A stretch of 64,000 bases of DNA from an uncultured Erythrobacter sp. (GCA_947502305.1 CANMZA010000002.1:587041-651040); one strand, 5' to 3'; shown: positions 9,902 to 19,576, counted from the stretch's first letter. A program made the numbers and translations. The notes: generated from the sequence alone by a model not told the origin.

Positions 9902-11102
9902 CCCCCCCGCGTGTTTGAGTTTCTGTGAGATACAGCGCCAGATATTGATAACGGCATCCGCGAATAGTCGCATCGGCAATGGTAAGGGTGCGATCCCCCG
10001 GCTCTGCGCTCAGGCTTTCGGGCGGGCGATTGGCGCAGGACAGGCGCGCTTCGATCGCCTCTGCGCTGCGCGAGGCGGGTGATGTGCGTGATGTGCGGGA
10101 ATCTTGTCCGTCTTCATCCACCTCGATGGCGATTGCGGCCGCATATTCGCCCGGCGTCAGCGCGGTGAGGCGGTATGCCAGCAATCCGGTTGTGCCGCTG
10201 GGCAGGGTCAAAATCGCGCCGCCGCCGCTGATCGGTTGGAGGTAAGCGGATGAACTTTCAGGAACGGACCAAGTGCCGGGGAAGGCCGGCTCTGTCGCAA
10301 AGGCGGTTTCATTGAGCGCATCTGCGCGCGCCAGCGGCGCATTGCCGGAACGGTCCGCCGTCAGCGCGGCGACCTCGACCGCTTCATCAAACAGCCCCTC
10401 ATTCGCCAAAGCGCCCGCAAATTGCGCGCTGGTTTCTAGCGGGATCGTGTCCGTATCGGCCAATCTGCGGTGCAATTCTAAGAAGCTGGGAAAGCTCTCC
10501 GGCGTCTGCACGGCATAGAAATAGAGCAGGCTTTCCCAAGAGGGGGATGCGACCAATTGCTCGGTGACTTCATCCAGAACCTCTGGCGCGGCCAAAGCGG
10601 TGGCAAGGTTGCGGCCCGCCGCGTCGCGATACGCATTGCGGCGGCGCAAAACGGTGTCGTAATGCTGCATCGCGGCGCCAATTTCGCCCTGCTGCGCGGC
10701 AAATTCGATCAGGTAAATCTGCGTCAGTGTGTCGCGGCGGCTTTGCGCGTCGCCCGCATTCAGCAACGCCTGCGTGGTCGCGCTTTCAGGGTCAGCCAGC
10801 GCCAAAATTCTCAGCGCGCGCGGGTTTAACGGCTGCGCAGCGAGCGATTTGCGCGCCATCGCCTCCGCCCGCGACAATTGCTCATCGCCATCCGCTGCGT
10901 TTTGGGTGCGCGCATTCAACCCGGCGGCAAAATCGACCTCCGCGATGCGCACTTGCGCCTGAGCGTTCATCGGGAACAAGGTCGCCGCGATTTCCGGAGA
11001 GCCGCGCTGCGTCACCGCAGAGGCCGATGCCATAAACATCGCCGCCGCCAGCAGAGCGCCGCCCGCATAAATCGCTTTGGAGGGAAAAGATTGGTTTGCC
11101 AT
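9861..11102 (-). CDS. secreted or anchored helical-repeat protein of the polysaccharide operon
   Basis: I do not recognise a named family. The 413-residue product has an N-terminal hydrophobic segment (about 11-30, AIYAGGALLAAAMFMASAS), consistent with a signal peptide or anchor. Residues about 40-270 are rich in Ala/Leu helices of TPR type (AEAMARKSLAAQPLNPRAL). The C-terminal part (about 280-413) is beta-rich with two Cys. It lies between the Wzy-like pair and the Wzc-like kinase, all on the minus strand, so a periplasmic scaffold or chain-length accessory role is an inference from position. Confidence 0.65.
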   Translation of the reverse strand: MANQSFPSKAIYAGGALLAAAMFMASASAVTQRGSPEIAATLFPMNAQAQVRIAEVDFAAGLNARTQNAADGDEQLSRAEAMARKSLAAQPLNPRALRILALADPESATTQALLNAGDAQSRRDTLTQIYLIEFAAQQGEIGAAMQHYDTVLRRRNAYRDAAGRNLATALAAPEVLDEVTEQLVASPSWESLLYFYAVQTPESFPSFLELHRRLADTDTIPLETSAQFAGALANEGLFDEAVEVAALTADRSGNAPLARADALNETAFATEPAFPGTWSVPESSSAYLQPISGGGAILTLPSGTTGLLAYRLTALTPGEYAAAIAIEVDEDGQDSRTSRTSPASRSAEAIEARLSCANRPPESLSAEPGDRTLTIADATIRGCRYQYLALYLTETQTRGGDVFLDAITVTPAR

Positions 11103-11120
11103 AGAGATTAGCCGCGCCGA

Positions 11121-13361
11121 TTAGCCGCGCCCGCCATCCTCTGCTGGTTCGTCATCGCGGTTCGAACCATAGCCATATTCATAACCATAGCCGTAGCCAT
11201 AACCGTATCCATATCCGCCCTTACCCGGCGTTTCATATTTGGTGACCAGCGCGCCAAACACATTGGCATTGACCGTGCGCAGCCGCTCAATCGAGGTTTT
11301 AATGCCGCGCATCTGCACGCCGTTATATTCGATTGTGTAAATCAGCCCGTCGACGGCATTGCTGATCAGCGGAACATCCGCGAGGCCCAGCATTGGCGGC
11401 GCATCAATCACCACCACGTCAAAGCGTTCCTTCAGCTCCTCAATCAAAACCGGGAAGCGGCGCGACGCGAGCAATTCTGCGGCATTGGGCGGCGGCGGGC
11501 CAGCGGTCATCACCGTGAGGTTTTCTTGGCCGACATCGACCAGCAATTCATCGACCGGACTGCTGCCGGTGAGGTAATTGGTCAGCCCCTTGCCCGGCCC
11601 CAGATCAAGATAGACATTGACCGAAGGCGAACGCACATCGGCATCAATCAGCACCGTGTTATGCCCCACCCGCGCCAGGCTCATAGCGAGCGCCATGGCG
11701 GAGCTGCTCTTACCCTCGCCGGGGCGCGTACTGGTTAGGATAAAGCTGCGCGGCAGACCTTGATCGGTGAGCAAAGCGAGGTTGGTCTGCGCCGCGACGT
11801 AAGCCTCGCTGATCGCGGATTTGCGGTCGTGAACGGCTTCGATCACTTCGTCATTATCCGCCCGCGGGATCACGCCCAGCAGCGTCAGCCCCAATTCGCG
11901 CACAGCCGCCGGATCGCGCAATGACCGGTCAACCTGCTCCAGCCCCAAGACCACCGCAGCGGCCAAGCCAAAGCCAGCAATCAGCGCAGCGGCGAGATTG
12001 ATCAGCAGGTTCGGGCTGGATGGGAAACGCGGTTCCTCAGCCATATCGACGATGGAGACATTGTTTGTGCCAACCCCGGCGACGCCGATTTCTTTAAACC
12101 GTTGGAGCAAACCGTCATAAAGCTGGCGGTTGGTATCGACCTCACGCTGGTAGATATTATACTGGATCGAGGCCTGCTGTTCATTCACCAAATTGCCGCG
12201 CAATTGGTTGATTTGGTTGCGCAGCTCACGCTCCCGGTTGAGCGCCTGCGTGAAATCCGTGCGGGTCGCGCCGGTCACGCGCGCCTCTTCACTGGCGATG
12301 GAGCGTTCGATCTCTGCCAGCTGCGCCTCAAGCGCCTGAAGCGGGGGATATTCCGGGCCAAACCGTGCCTCTGTGCTCGACAAGGCGGCGGCTGTTTCGG
12401 CGCGGTTCTGACGCAGCGCGCTCAAAGTTGTGTTTTCGACCGTCGCCGTGTCCGCCCCGCGGGTCAGGCGGCTTTCTGCGCGGATCCGATCCGACGTTGC
12501 GGCGGCGAGTTCGGTGTTCAGCGCCTCAATATCGGCAATCGTCAGTGTCCGGTCGGTGCGAGTGCGACCATCGGCGGATTCGTTCTGCGACAGGGTCACG
12601 ATCCCGCTATTGGCGGCATAATTCACCAGCTCGCGCTCTGACACTTCGAGCCGTTCACGCAAAGTCTGCAATTGCTCGCTCAAGAAATCGCGTGCCTCAA
12701 TCGAAGAGGCAAAGCGGCGGTCGAGGTTCGACTGCATATATTCCTCTGCCCAGGCATTGGTCACATCGCGCGACAACACCGGATCGGGCGAGGTGAAGCG
12801 CAGATCGACCAAGGCCGAACCCCGAATTGGCGAAATGCCAACATGGTTCAAAAACAGATCGACCGCCTCGCGGTTGCGTTCCTCGATTTGGTCACGCGAA
12901 AAGGATCCTGCCCCTGTAGCAGGTGCACCATCGCCCAACATCAAACCTTCTTCGAGTTCGACCCCGAATGTGTCGAAGAATTCATCCGTTCGCGTCAGGT
13001 TGAGCCGCTGAACCACGCGCCCGGCGAGCGAGCGCGCCTCCAGCAAGGCATATTGCGTCTGGTAAAATTCTAGATCCTGATCCGCCTCTTGCGGGGTCAC
13101 GGCTTCTACATCGGTGACATTGTCTTGCGACCGGCTGATTTCAATCCGCGCCTCTGCCGTAAAGGCTGGGGTTTGCAGCAGCGTAAAGATAATGCCCAGC
13201 GCGACTGCCGCGCCGACAATGCCGACCACCAGCCAGCGGCGGCGGAAGAAAATCTCCCAATACCGCACCAGAATCGGTTCAGGATTGTCAGACCCACCAA
13301 CAGGGCCAGGTGTCACAGCAGACGCGGCCTCTTTCGGGAGGGCGACGAGAGGAGAATTCAT
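11121..13361 (-). CDS. Wzc/GumC-type polysaccharide co-polymerase and tyrosine kinase
   Basis: The N-terminus carries a Wzz domain with a membrane helix near residues 45-65 and a second one near 455-475, separated by a long periplasmic coiled-coil region. The C-terminal cytoplasmic BY-kinase domain has Walker A RPGEGKSS and Walker A-prime VLIDADVRSP, and VVIDAPP as Walker B. The tail is a Gly-Tyr repeat with eight tyrosines, a likely autophosphorylation cluster. The ATG at 13361 is preferred to TTG at 13367. It controls chain length and export together with the Wza-like lipoprotein encoded just upstream. Confidence 0.92.
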   Translation of the reverse strand: MNSPLVALPKEAASAVTPGPVGGSDNPEPILVRYWEIFFRRRWLVVGIVGAAVALGIIFTLLQTPAFTAEARIEISRSQDNVTDVEAVTPQEADQDLEFYQTQYALLEARSLAGRVVQRLNLTRTDEFFDTFGVELEEGLMLGDGAPATGAGSFSRDQIEERNREAVDLFLNHVGISPIRGSALVDLRFTSPDPVLSRDVTNAWAEEYMQSNLDRRFASSIEARDFLSEQLQTLRERLEVSERELVNYAANSGIVTLSQNESADGRTRTDRTLTIADIEALNTELAAATSDRIRAESRLTRGADTATVENTTLSALRQNRAETAAALSSTEARFGPEYPPLQALEAQLAEIERSIASEEARVTGATRTDFTQALNRERELRNQINQLRGNLVNEQQASIQYNIYQREVDTNRQLYDGLLQRFKEIGVAGVGTNNVSIVDMAEEPRFPSSPNLLINLAAALIAGFGLAAAVVLGLEQVDRSLRDPAAVRELGLTLLGVIPRADNDEVIEAVHDRKSAISEAYVAAQTNLALLTDQGLPRSFILTSTRPGEGKSSSAMALAMSLARVGHNTVLIDADVRSPSVNVYLDLGPGKGLTNYLTGSSPVDELLVDVGQENLTVMTAGPPPPNAAELLASRRFPVLIEELKERFDVVVIDAPPMLGLADVPLISNAVDGLIYTIEYNGVQMRGIKTSIERLRTVNANVFGALVTKYETPGKGGYGYGYGYGYGYEYGYGSNRDDEPAEDGGRG
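11169..11213 (-). repeat. 6-nt tandem repeat coding a Gly-Tyr tail
   Basis: Eight Tyr codons are spaced exactly six bases apart (complement of ATA/GTA triplets from 11169 to 11213), alternating with Gly codons and one Glu. The array encodes the tyrosine-rich C-terminus of the Wzc-like kinase. Mixed TAT/TAC and GGT/GGC/GGA codons show it is maintained at protein level rather than being a fresh slippage product, though the period could still permit length change. Confidence 0.85.
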
Positions 13362-13374
13362 GGCCAAGACCTAA

Positions 13375-14076
13375 TCAGCGGGTAAGGAGGATCACGAGCG
13401 GTGATGCGAGAACGGGGGCGATTGTCACCAATTGGTCAATCGCGCGGCGACGCGGCGAATCGCCCAGCACGATCGTGTCATTGGCGTAAATGCGCGGATC
13501 GGCCAATGCCCCCCGGCGCACCGCTTCCAAATCATAGACCCCGGCATAGCGATCTTCACCAACGTCGCGGAATACGACTACTTGATCGCGCAAGGCAAAA
13601 TCGGTCGGCCCGCCTGCCAATGCGAGCGCGCGCAGCAAAGTCAGCTGTCCAGCGGCGGCGTAAATGCCGGGGCTTTCCACTTCGCCTTCAATGGCGATGG
13701 TTTGGCTGACCGTATCGACCAGATTGACCGACACTTGCGGATTGCGAACATACCCTTCTGAAAGGCGGCTAGCGATCAGCGCCTCCACATCAGCAGGCGC
13801 TTGTCCGGCGACTTCGATAGAGCCGATAAACGGATAGGACATCCGCCCGCTGCCGTCGATTTGCACTTCGCGGGTCAATTCCTCCACGCCGAACACATCG
13901 ACGCGCAATTTGTCGAGCGGGCCCAGAATACCGGTGCCGGTGACAGGCGCAGGCAAGGTGTCCGCATCGAGCACGGTCACAAATTGCGTGCTGGTCATCG
14001 GCGCGGGGTCCGATGCACATCCGCCAAGTGCCAAAGCGCCGCAAGCGAGCGCGCTTAAAGTGGGCAAAAATTTCAA
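13375..14076 (-). CDS. Wza/GumB-like polysaccharide export lipoprotein
   Basis: The 233-residue protein starts with a lipoprotein signal ending in LGGCASD (Cys about residue 20), followed by a Poly_export domain (LGPLDKLRVDVFGVEELTREV region, about 50-130) and a SLBB-type beta-grasp domain (about 130-190). It should form the outer-membrane export channel with the Wzc-like partner 13 bp downstream. The start codon is TTG at 14076, supported by an AGGAG site 8 nt upstream; no ATG fits the signal peptide. Confidence 0.9.
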   Translation of the reverse strand: MKFLPTLSALACGALALGGCASDPAPMTSTQFVTVLDADTLPAPVTGTGILGPLDKLRVDVFGVEELTREVQIDGSGRMSYPFIGSIEVAGQAPADVEALIASRLSEGYVRNPQVSVNLVDTVSQTIAIEGEVESPGIYAAAGQLTLLRALALAGGPTDFALRDQVVVFRDVGEDRYAGVYDLEAVRRGALADPRIYANDTIVLGDSPRRRAIDQLVTIAPVLASPLVILLTR

Positions 14077-14175
14077 GTCTCAAACTCCTGAGCGAGGCAT
14101 GCTTGCTTCATTGCGGTCTATCCAATTCGTGGTCGGCATTTCGTCTTCGATACTCGGCGCGGCAACGGGGCCGGT

Positions 14176-16203
14176 TCAAACCTCTGCGGCGGCGTATTCG
14201 GGCACCATTTGCGCGATGATCGCCCGCGCATCCTCTGCGCGTCCAGCATCCAGCGCCTCTAGCAAATGCGATAGCACATCGGTCAGCTCATCAAACGGCA
14301 TATGTTTTTCTCGGGCCTGCATGATCCGCTTATGCGGGGTCGCGCTGGGGTTATCGCCGATTAGCAATTCTTCGTAGAGCTTTTCGCCGGGACGAAGCCC
14401 AACTTCGACGATTTCAATATCGCCGTCCGGGGACGCATCATCAATTTCCTTCAAACCAGACAGGCGGATCATGGTGCGGGCCAGATCAATGATCTTCACC
14501 GGCTCTCCCATATCCAGCACATAGACCTCCCCGCCTTCGGCCATTGCGCCGGCTTGAATCACCAGCTCGGCCGCCTCTGGAATGGTCATGAAATAGCGGT
14601 TGATGCGGCGATCGGTGATGGTCAGCGGGCCGCCTTCTTGAATTTGCCGTTTAAACAGCGGCACGACCGACCCCGATGACCCCAGCACGTTGCCGAACCG
14701 GACCATTGTAAAGATCGTTTTCTGCGCCTTTTCCGGGCGGCTGGCATAGGCTTGCAGGATTTGTTCGCAAATGCGTTTGGTCGCGCCCATAATATTGGTC
14801 GGGCGGACCGCTTTATCGGTGCTGATCAGGATAAAGTTCGACACATTGCAGCGCACAGCCGCCATCACGGTGTTGAGCGTGCCAAACACATTGTTGCGCG
14901 CCCCGCCGATCACGTTCGCTTCGACCAGCGGCACGTGTTTGTAAGCGGCGGCGTGGAAGATCGTATCGGGGCGGTGGCGTTCGATGATGCGGGTAATGGA
15001 GGCGCGGTCGGAGACATTGCAAAGCTCCGGAACGATCTCAAAAGCCTCTCCCGCAGCTCCCTCTGCACCCGCCTTAATCTGCGCCTGCACCTGCGCCCGC
15101 ATGACGTGATCGATCGAATAGAGCGCAAATTCGCTGAGTTCGACCAGTACCAATTTTTTCGGGGCCAGCCGCGCGATTTGGGCGCAAAGCTCGCTGCCGA
15201 TGGAGCCGCCTGCGCCGGTAACGATCACCGTTTTGCCGGTAATTGTGCCCGCCATCAGCAGGGGATCGGGCGCAATCGGGGAACGGCCCAGCAAATCGGC
15301 AATATCAACCTCACGAAATTCGCTGACCGAAACGCCGCCTTCGACAATGTCGCGCATATTGGGCGGGGCCATGACTTGCACGGGATGCTGGCTCAGGCTT
15401 TCCATGATCTGTTTCTTAGCCGCGCGCGATAACATCGGCAGAGCGAGGTAAATATCGCTGATGGCGCGGTCTTGGATCAGGCGCGGCAGGCGGCTGGAAT
15501 GGAAAATCTGCAGCCGGTCCAGCCGCTGACCATGTTTGCGATCATCATCATCGACATAGGCTTCTATTTGCAATCCCGGTTCATGCCGCATCGCATTGGC
15601 CAGCCGCACGCCCGCCGCGCCCGCGCCGTAAATCAGGATCCGCCGGGGTTCGCCGCGATATTCCTGCGCCGCGCCCAAATCCATAATCAGATAGCGCATG
15701 GCCGACCGGCTGAACGCGATGAACAGGAACAGGACCAAAGGTTGCAGCACCGACAAAGTGCGCGGCACGCCAGGGACCAGAAAGATCAAGAAGATCGCGA
15801 TCATCGGCACCAGCATAATCGCCGTCGCGCGGGCGAGGCGGATCAGCGTGCCCGCGCCCGAATACCGGAACATTTCGCGGTAAACGCCGCTGAGGATCGC
15901 GCCGACAAACCAGAATATCAGCGCGCCCGCGGCCAATTTGGCGACATCTTCGGTGAAAAACCGCCATTCGCCCAGCCGCAGGAAATAGGCAAACCACACC
16001 GCAACAATGCACAAAACCGCATCAATGCCCGCGACCAGCAAACGTTTGCGGCTGCGCGGTGCGTCCTCGATACGGTCAATAAGGGCCCGAATACCGCCGG
16101 AAATGCCGCCCAATAGACCGCCGAATGCACCGCCTTTGGGGTGCGCGATTGGGCCCAGAGGACCAGACGGCCCCGCAGAATTGCTGCTGGTTCGTTTCAA
16201 CAT
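14176..16203 (-). CDS. WbpM/CapD-type UDP-sugar 4,6-dehydratase (FlaA1 family)
   Basis: The 675-residue long-form enzyme has four hydrophobic helices in about residues 40-160, a CoA-binding-like Rossmann domain (about 165-290) and a second Rossmann SDR domain with VTGAGGSIGSE near residue 320. The active site shows the family's Met replacing Tyr (MGATK). It would convert UDP-GlcNAc to a 4-keto-6-deoxy sugar nucleotide, the first committed step to bacillosamine or legionaminic precursors. It is the first gene of the minus-strand export operon. An aminotransferase that would normally follow it is not in the window. Confidence 0.9.
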   Translation of the reverse strand: MLKRTSSNSAGPSGPLGPIAHPKGGAFGGLLGGISGGIRALIDRIEDAPRSRKRLLVAGIDAVLCIVAVWFAYFLRLGEWRFFTEDVAKLAAGALIFWFVGAILSGVYREMFRYSGAGTLIRLARATAIMLVPMIAIFLIFLVPGVPRTLSVLQPLVLFLFIAFSRSAMRYLIMDLGAAQEYRGEPRRILIYGAGAAGVRLANAMRHEPGLQIEAYVDDDDRKHGQRLDRLQIFHSSRLPRLIQDRAISDIYLALPMLSRAAKKQIMESLSQHPVQVMAPPNMRDIVEGGVSVSEFREVDIADLLGRSPIAPDPLLMAGTITGKTVIVTGAGGSIGSELCAQIARLAPKKLVLVELSEFALYSIDHVMRAQVQAQIKAGAEGAAGEAFEIVPELCNVSDRASITRIIERHRPDTIFHAAAYKHVPLVEANVIGGARNNVFGTLNTVMAAVRCNVSNFILISTDKAVRPTNIMGATKRICEQILQAYASRPEKAQKTIFTMVRFGNVLGSSGSVVPLFKRQIQEGGPLTITDRRINRYFMTIPEAAELVIQAGAMAEGGEVYVLDMGEPVKIIDLARTMIRLSGLKEIDDASPDGDIEIVEVGLRPGEKLYEELLIGDNPSATPHKRIMQAREKHMPFDELTDVLSHLLEALDAGRAEDARAIIAQMVPEYAAAEV

Positions 16204-16223
16204 GGTGCGACCCAGTTGCTCCC

Positions 16224-16252
16224 TTTTGTGTAAGCCAATCCTGAACAGTCAA
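16224..16252 (-). promoter_or_regulatory. promoter-like AT-rich stretch ahead of the dehydratase gene
   Basis: On the minus strand TTGACT (complement of 16247-16252) is followed after 17 nt by a weak ACAAAA. The surrounding 116 bp between fabI and this gene is markedly more AT-rich than its neighbours. This could drive the export operon. The -10 match is poor, so the call is tentative. Confidence 0.3.
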
Positions 16253-16319
16253 AACATAAGTTTTTACAAGTGAAGTTCGCCTACACTTGGGCCCATGATT
16301 CTACAAGGAACACTCAGCT

Positions 16320-17156
16320 TTAAGAAAGCGCCACATCGGGGGCATCTTCTTGTTTCATCCCGACTAGGTGATAACCGCTATCTACGTGATGAACTTCACC
16401 AGTGACACCGGATGACAGGTCCGACAGCAAGTAAAGCCCTGATCCGCCAACATCATCTATCGTAATATTACGCCGGAGCGGCGAGTTCAGTTCATTCCAT
16501 TTCAAAATATAGCGGAAATCGCCAATCCCACTGGCGGCGAGCGTTTTGACCGGGCCTGCGCTCAGCGCGTTGACGCGGATCCCGGCCGGGCCAAGATCAT
16601 TGGCGAGATAGCGCACGCTCGCCTCGAGCGCCGCCTTTGCCACGCCCATCACATTGTAATGCGGCACGACCTTTTCCGCGCCGTAATATGTCAGCGTGAT
16701 AATGCTGCCGCCGCCCGTGCCATCCTCTTGTAACGGCGGCATTAATTCGGCGGCACGCTTCGTGACGGCGACCATGGAATAGGCCGAGATATTCATCGTC
16801 ATCAGGAAATTATCGAGGCTGGTATCGACATATTTGCCGCGCAATTCTGACTTGTCGGAAAAACCAATAGCGTGGACGACAAAATCCATCGTGCCCCAGC
16901 GTTCCTTGATCGCGGCAAACCCGGCATCCAGCGAGTCCATGTCTGACACATCGCATTCGAAGGTAAAATCGCTGCCCAATTTCTCTGCCAATGGCTTTAC
17001 GCGCTTGGCCAAGGCGTCGCCTTGATAGGAAAATGCCAGCTCTGCGCCGTGTTCGGCAAGCTGTTTGGCGATGCCCCAAGCCAGCGATTTGTCATTGGCC
17101 AGCCCCATGATCAGCCCGCGTTTGCCCTTCATCAGCTGCGTGATTTGCTGCGTCAT
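16320..17156 (-). CDS. fabI: enoyl-[acyl-carrier-protein] reductase (NADH)
   Basis: FabI reduces trans-2-enoyl-ACP in the last step of each fatty acid elongation cycle. The N-terminal cofactor motif GLANDKSLAWGIA and the atypical SDR active site Y-x6-K (YNVMGVAK, residues about 160-167) are both present, and the length (278) is typical. The ATG at 17156 overlaps the stop of the upstream BrkB-like gene (ATGA). It is a complete housekeeping enzyme in a conserved position and not part of the polysaccharide pathway. Confidence 0.95.
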   Translation of the reverse strand: MTQQITQLMKGKRGLIMGLANDKSLAWGIAKQLAEHGAELAFSYQGDALAKRVKPLAEKLGSDFTFECDVSDMDSLDAGFAAIKERWGTMDFVVHAIGFSDKSELRGKYVDTSLDNFLMTMNISAYSMVAVTKRAAELMPPLQEDGTGGGSIITLTYYGAEKVVPHYNVMGVAKAALEASVRYLANDLGPAGIRVNALSAGPVKTLAASGIGDFRYILKWNELNSPLRRNITIDDVGGSGLYLLSDLSSGVTGEVHHVDSGYHLVGMKQEDAPDVALS

Positions 17157-18286
17157 GCTGTCTTCTCCGTATTGCCACTGAGGTTAGAATGATTTGCGCC
17201 CTGTTCGGTGCCCTGTTCGACGCGGCTTTCGGGGCCGGGTTCGGGTTCCTGTTCGGGTTCCGCTGCTTCGGCCCGCTCTGGTTCTGCGAGCGCCGCGTTC
17301 AATTCTGCCCCGATAACGAGGCCGAGCCCCACGAGCCAGAAAAAGAACAGCGCGATAATGATCCCGGCCATACTGCCATAGGTGAGGTTATAGGCGAAAA
17401 AACTGCGCAGCACGATTGGCAGCGCCGTCGTCACCCCGATCCACCACAGCGCCGTGAACAGGGCGCCGGGCCATTTGGGATAGGCCTTGGACCGGTATTC
17501 CGCCGGGGTCAGTGAATAAAACAGCATATAAAGCGAGACAGCGACACCCAGCGCCGGGACGATCCGGGACAGGCGCAAATCGCCAATCGCTTCCGACAAT
17601 TGCGGGAAATTGGTCAGGATCACTTGCTGCGCTGCGCCGATCACGACCTGAGCAAACAAAGACACCATCAGCAGCACGACCGCGCCCAAAATCAGGCCTG
17701 CGGAAAACAGGCGGTATTTCCAAAAAGCATGGGCGGAGCGGGTGCCATAAGCGCGGCGCAGAATGTCGCGGATCGATTCGATCAGGCTGGATACAGTCCA
17801 CAGCGCCACCGCCGCACCAAACCACAATAACCAACCATCGCGGGCATAGATCACATCCTCTGCCACCGGCTGAATCGCGCGGGCGACGGTGGGCGGCATC
17901 GCGATCAGCACCGCCGTGACCAATTCAATCGCGCGTTCCCGCCCGCCGATCAGTTCAAACAAAGCCGCGCCAAGGATGAAGAACGGAAAGATCGCCAGCA
18001 TCGAGAGATAAGCGAGGTTTCCGGCATGGATAAAGCCGTCTTGATATGTGCCGGTGACCATCCGCCGGATCACTTCAAACACCCGCGTGCCGGGGCCGAA
18101 TCTTTGCGCCAGATCGCTGCGCGTGATCGCCGCGCGCAGCCGGTCCCGCTCGCCGCCATCCGCCGCTGCGTCACCCGATGCGTCACCCGAAACACCACCC
18201 GAAAAACCGGCATCACCCGGCTGGCTCAGCAAGCCTTGCGCGCGCAAAACCGCCAAGCGCCGTGCCTCTGGCGAAAGGGAGCGCAT
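17153..18286 (-). CDS. YihY/BrkB-family inner-membrane protein
   Basis: Six hydrophobic segments between residues about 85 and 330, with FIHAGNLAYLSMLAIFPFF after a charged N-terminus, identify the YihY/virulence factor BrkB family, a membrane family of uncertain function and not a ribonuclease despite older names. The C-terminus is a low-complexity Glu/Pro-rich tail. The frame is open to a TTG at 18328; the ATG at 18286 is chosen as more conventional (378 residues). It is coupled to fabI by a 4-bp overlap. Confidence 0.82.
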   Translation of the reverse strand: MRSLSPEARRLAVLRAQGLLSQPGDAGFSGGVSGDASGDAAADGGERDRLRAAITRSDLAQRFGPGTRVFEVIRRMVTGTYQDGFIHAGNLAYLSMLAIFPFFILGAALFELIGGRERAIELVTAVLIAMPPTVARAIQPVAEDVIYARDGWLLWFGAAVALWTVSSLIESIRDILRRAYGTRSAHAFWKYRLFSAGLILGAVVLLMVSLFAQVVIGAAQQVILTNFPQLSEAIGDLRLSRIVPALGVAVSLYMLFYSLTPAEYRSKAYPKWPGALFTALWWIGVTTALPIVLRSFFAYNLTYGSMAGIIIALFFFWLVGLGLVIGAELNAALAEPERAEAAEPEQEPEPGPESRVEQGTEQGANHSNLSGNTEKTA

Positions 18287-18349
18287 TTCACGCTCTGAGG
18301 GAGGGGGTAGGGGCGAGGCGATGCTCAAAGCGTGCGCGGCCGATCCAGC

Positions 18350-19396
18350 CTACAGGCCGAATTTCTCGCGCGGCTTGGCGTCGTCTTTCCAATCGCCCAG
18401 CTGCTCTTTCAACGCGTCCAGATCCTCTGGCATCTGAATTTCCAGCGTCACCAACTGGTCCCCGCGCACGTGTTTCTCATCCTTGGTGCTGACCCCGGAT
18501 GATCCCGATTTCTTGGTCCAACCTTTGCCCGACAAACGCATCACCGTGCCGCCATTCGCGCCCGGTTTCAGCGTCAGCATCACCGGGCCATCGACCGTGG
18601 GGCATTTCACTTTGCCGCCATTCACCGCTTCATTCAGCGTGATCGGCAAATCCATGCGGATATTGTCGCCGTCGCGGCGAAAAAACGGGTGCGGCGCCAC
18701 TTCAACCATGACGATCCCGTCGCCATTGCCGCCGGGCCCGCTATGCCCTTTGTTTTTCAGGCGCATTTGCGTGCCGTCTTCGACCCCGCCGGGCAATTTT
18801 AGATTAATCGCCTTGCCATCGGCCAAGGTGATGCGTTGATCGCGGCCAGCGGCGGCATCCACAAATGGGACGGCCAAACGATATTGAATATCTGCGCCGC
18901 GCTTCGCTGGCGGAGGAGGGGGGCGTCTGCCGCCCCCTGCGCCAAACCCGCGCCCACGCGGCGGTTCACTCTGGCGAGAGCGGCCCCCAAACAGCCCCTC
19001 AAACAAATCGCCCAGATCCATGTCATTCGATTCGAACCCGCCAAATTCGGAATCGCGGTATCCGCCAGCACCGCCACCAGCACCGGGCCTAGCCCCGCCA
19101 GAATAGGCGCCGCGTTGAAAGCCGCGGCCCCCGCCGCCCATTCCTCCGCCCATTCCAGCAAAGGGGTTGAGCGGATTGCCGTCACCATCGATTTCCCCGC
19201 GATCAAATTGCGCGCGTTTGTCCGCATCAGAGAGCAAGTCATAAGCCTTGGTTGCGTCAGAGAATTTCTCCGCCGCATTGGGCTTGTCTTTATTGCGGTC
19301 AGGATGGAGCGTCTTGGCGAGTTTGCGATAAGCGCTTTTGATCTCTTTTTCAGAGGCCGTGCGCGCGACGCCAAGGGTGCGGTAGGGATCGGACAT
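18350..19396 (-). CDS. DnaJ-like co-chaperone without zinc finger (CbpA type)
   Basis: The protein has an N-terminal J domain (about 1-70) with the HPD motif in [10 protein letters not shown], a Gly/Phe-rich linker (about 80-160), then directly the two beta-rich substrate-binding C-terminal domains. The four CxxCxGxG repeats of classical DnaJ are absent, so this is a class B/CbpA-like J-protein that would stimulate DnaK ATPase. Residues about 85-170 are extended by Gly/Arg/Pro-rich repeats. Transcription runs away from pdxH. Confidence 0.9.
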   Translation of the reverse strand: MSDPYRTLGVARTASEKEIKSAYRKLAKTLHPDRNKDKPNAAEKFSDATKAYDLLSDADKRAQFDRGEIDGDGNPLNPFAGMGGGMGGGGRGFQRGAYSGGARPGAGGGAGGYRDSEFGGFESNDMDLGDLFEGLFGGRSRQSEPPRGRGFGAGGGRRPPPPPAKRGADIQYRLAVPFVDAAAGRDQRITLADGKAINLKLPGGVEDGTQMRLKNKGHSGPGGNGDGIVMVEVAPHPFFRRDGDNIRMDLPITLNEAVNGGKVKCPTVDGPVMLTLKPGANGGTVMRLSGKGWTKKSGSSGVSTKDEKHVRGDQLVTLEIQMPEDLDALKEQLGDWKDDAKPREKFGL

Positions 19397-19552
19397 GGTG
19401 TGTTAGCTAGGTGAGGCGGTGGACGGGTGCAAGAAAACATCTTTGTTTTACTGAAATTGACGCGCTTTCCTACTCTCAAACAAATGTATAAATCTCAGGC
19501 CATGTCCGCTTATATTCACTTCTCTCAGCCCCTATTTACCGGCAGTGATGCA

Positions 19553-19576
19553 CCCGGAAATGCCGGGTTTGAGTTT
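19553..19576 (+). terminator. hairpin plus T-run in the pdxH leader
   Basis: CCCGG (19553-19557) can pair with CCGGG (19563-19567) over a 5-nt loop, followed by TTTGAGTTTTTT. It resembles an intrinsic terminator. No plus-strand gene lies upstream, so if real it would act as an attenuator about 65 nt before the pdxH start, or stop antisense transcription towards dnaJ. The stem is short (5 bp). Confidence 0.4.
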
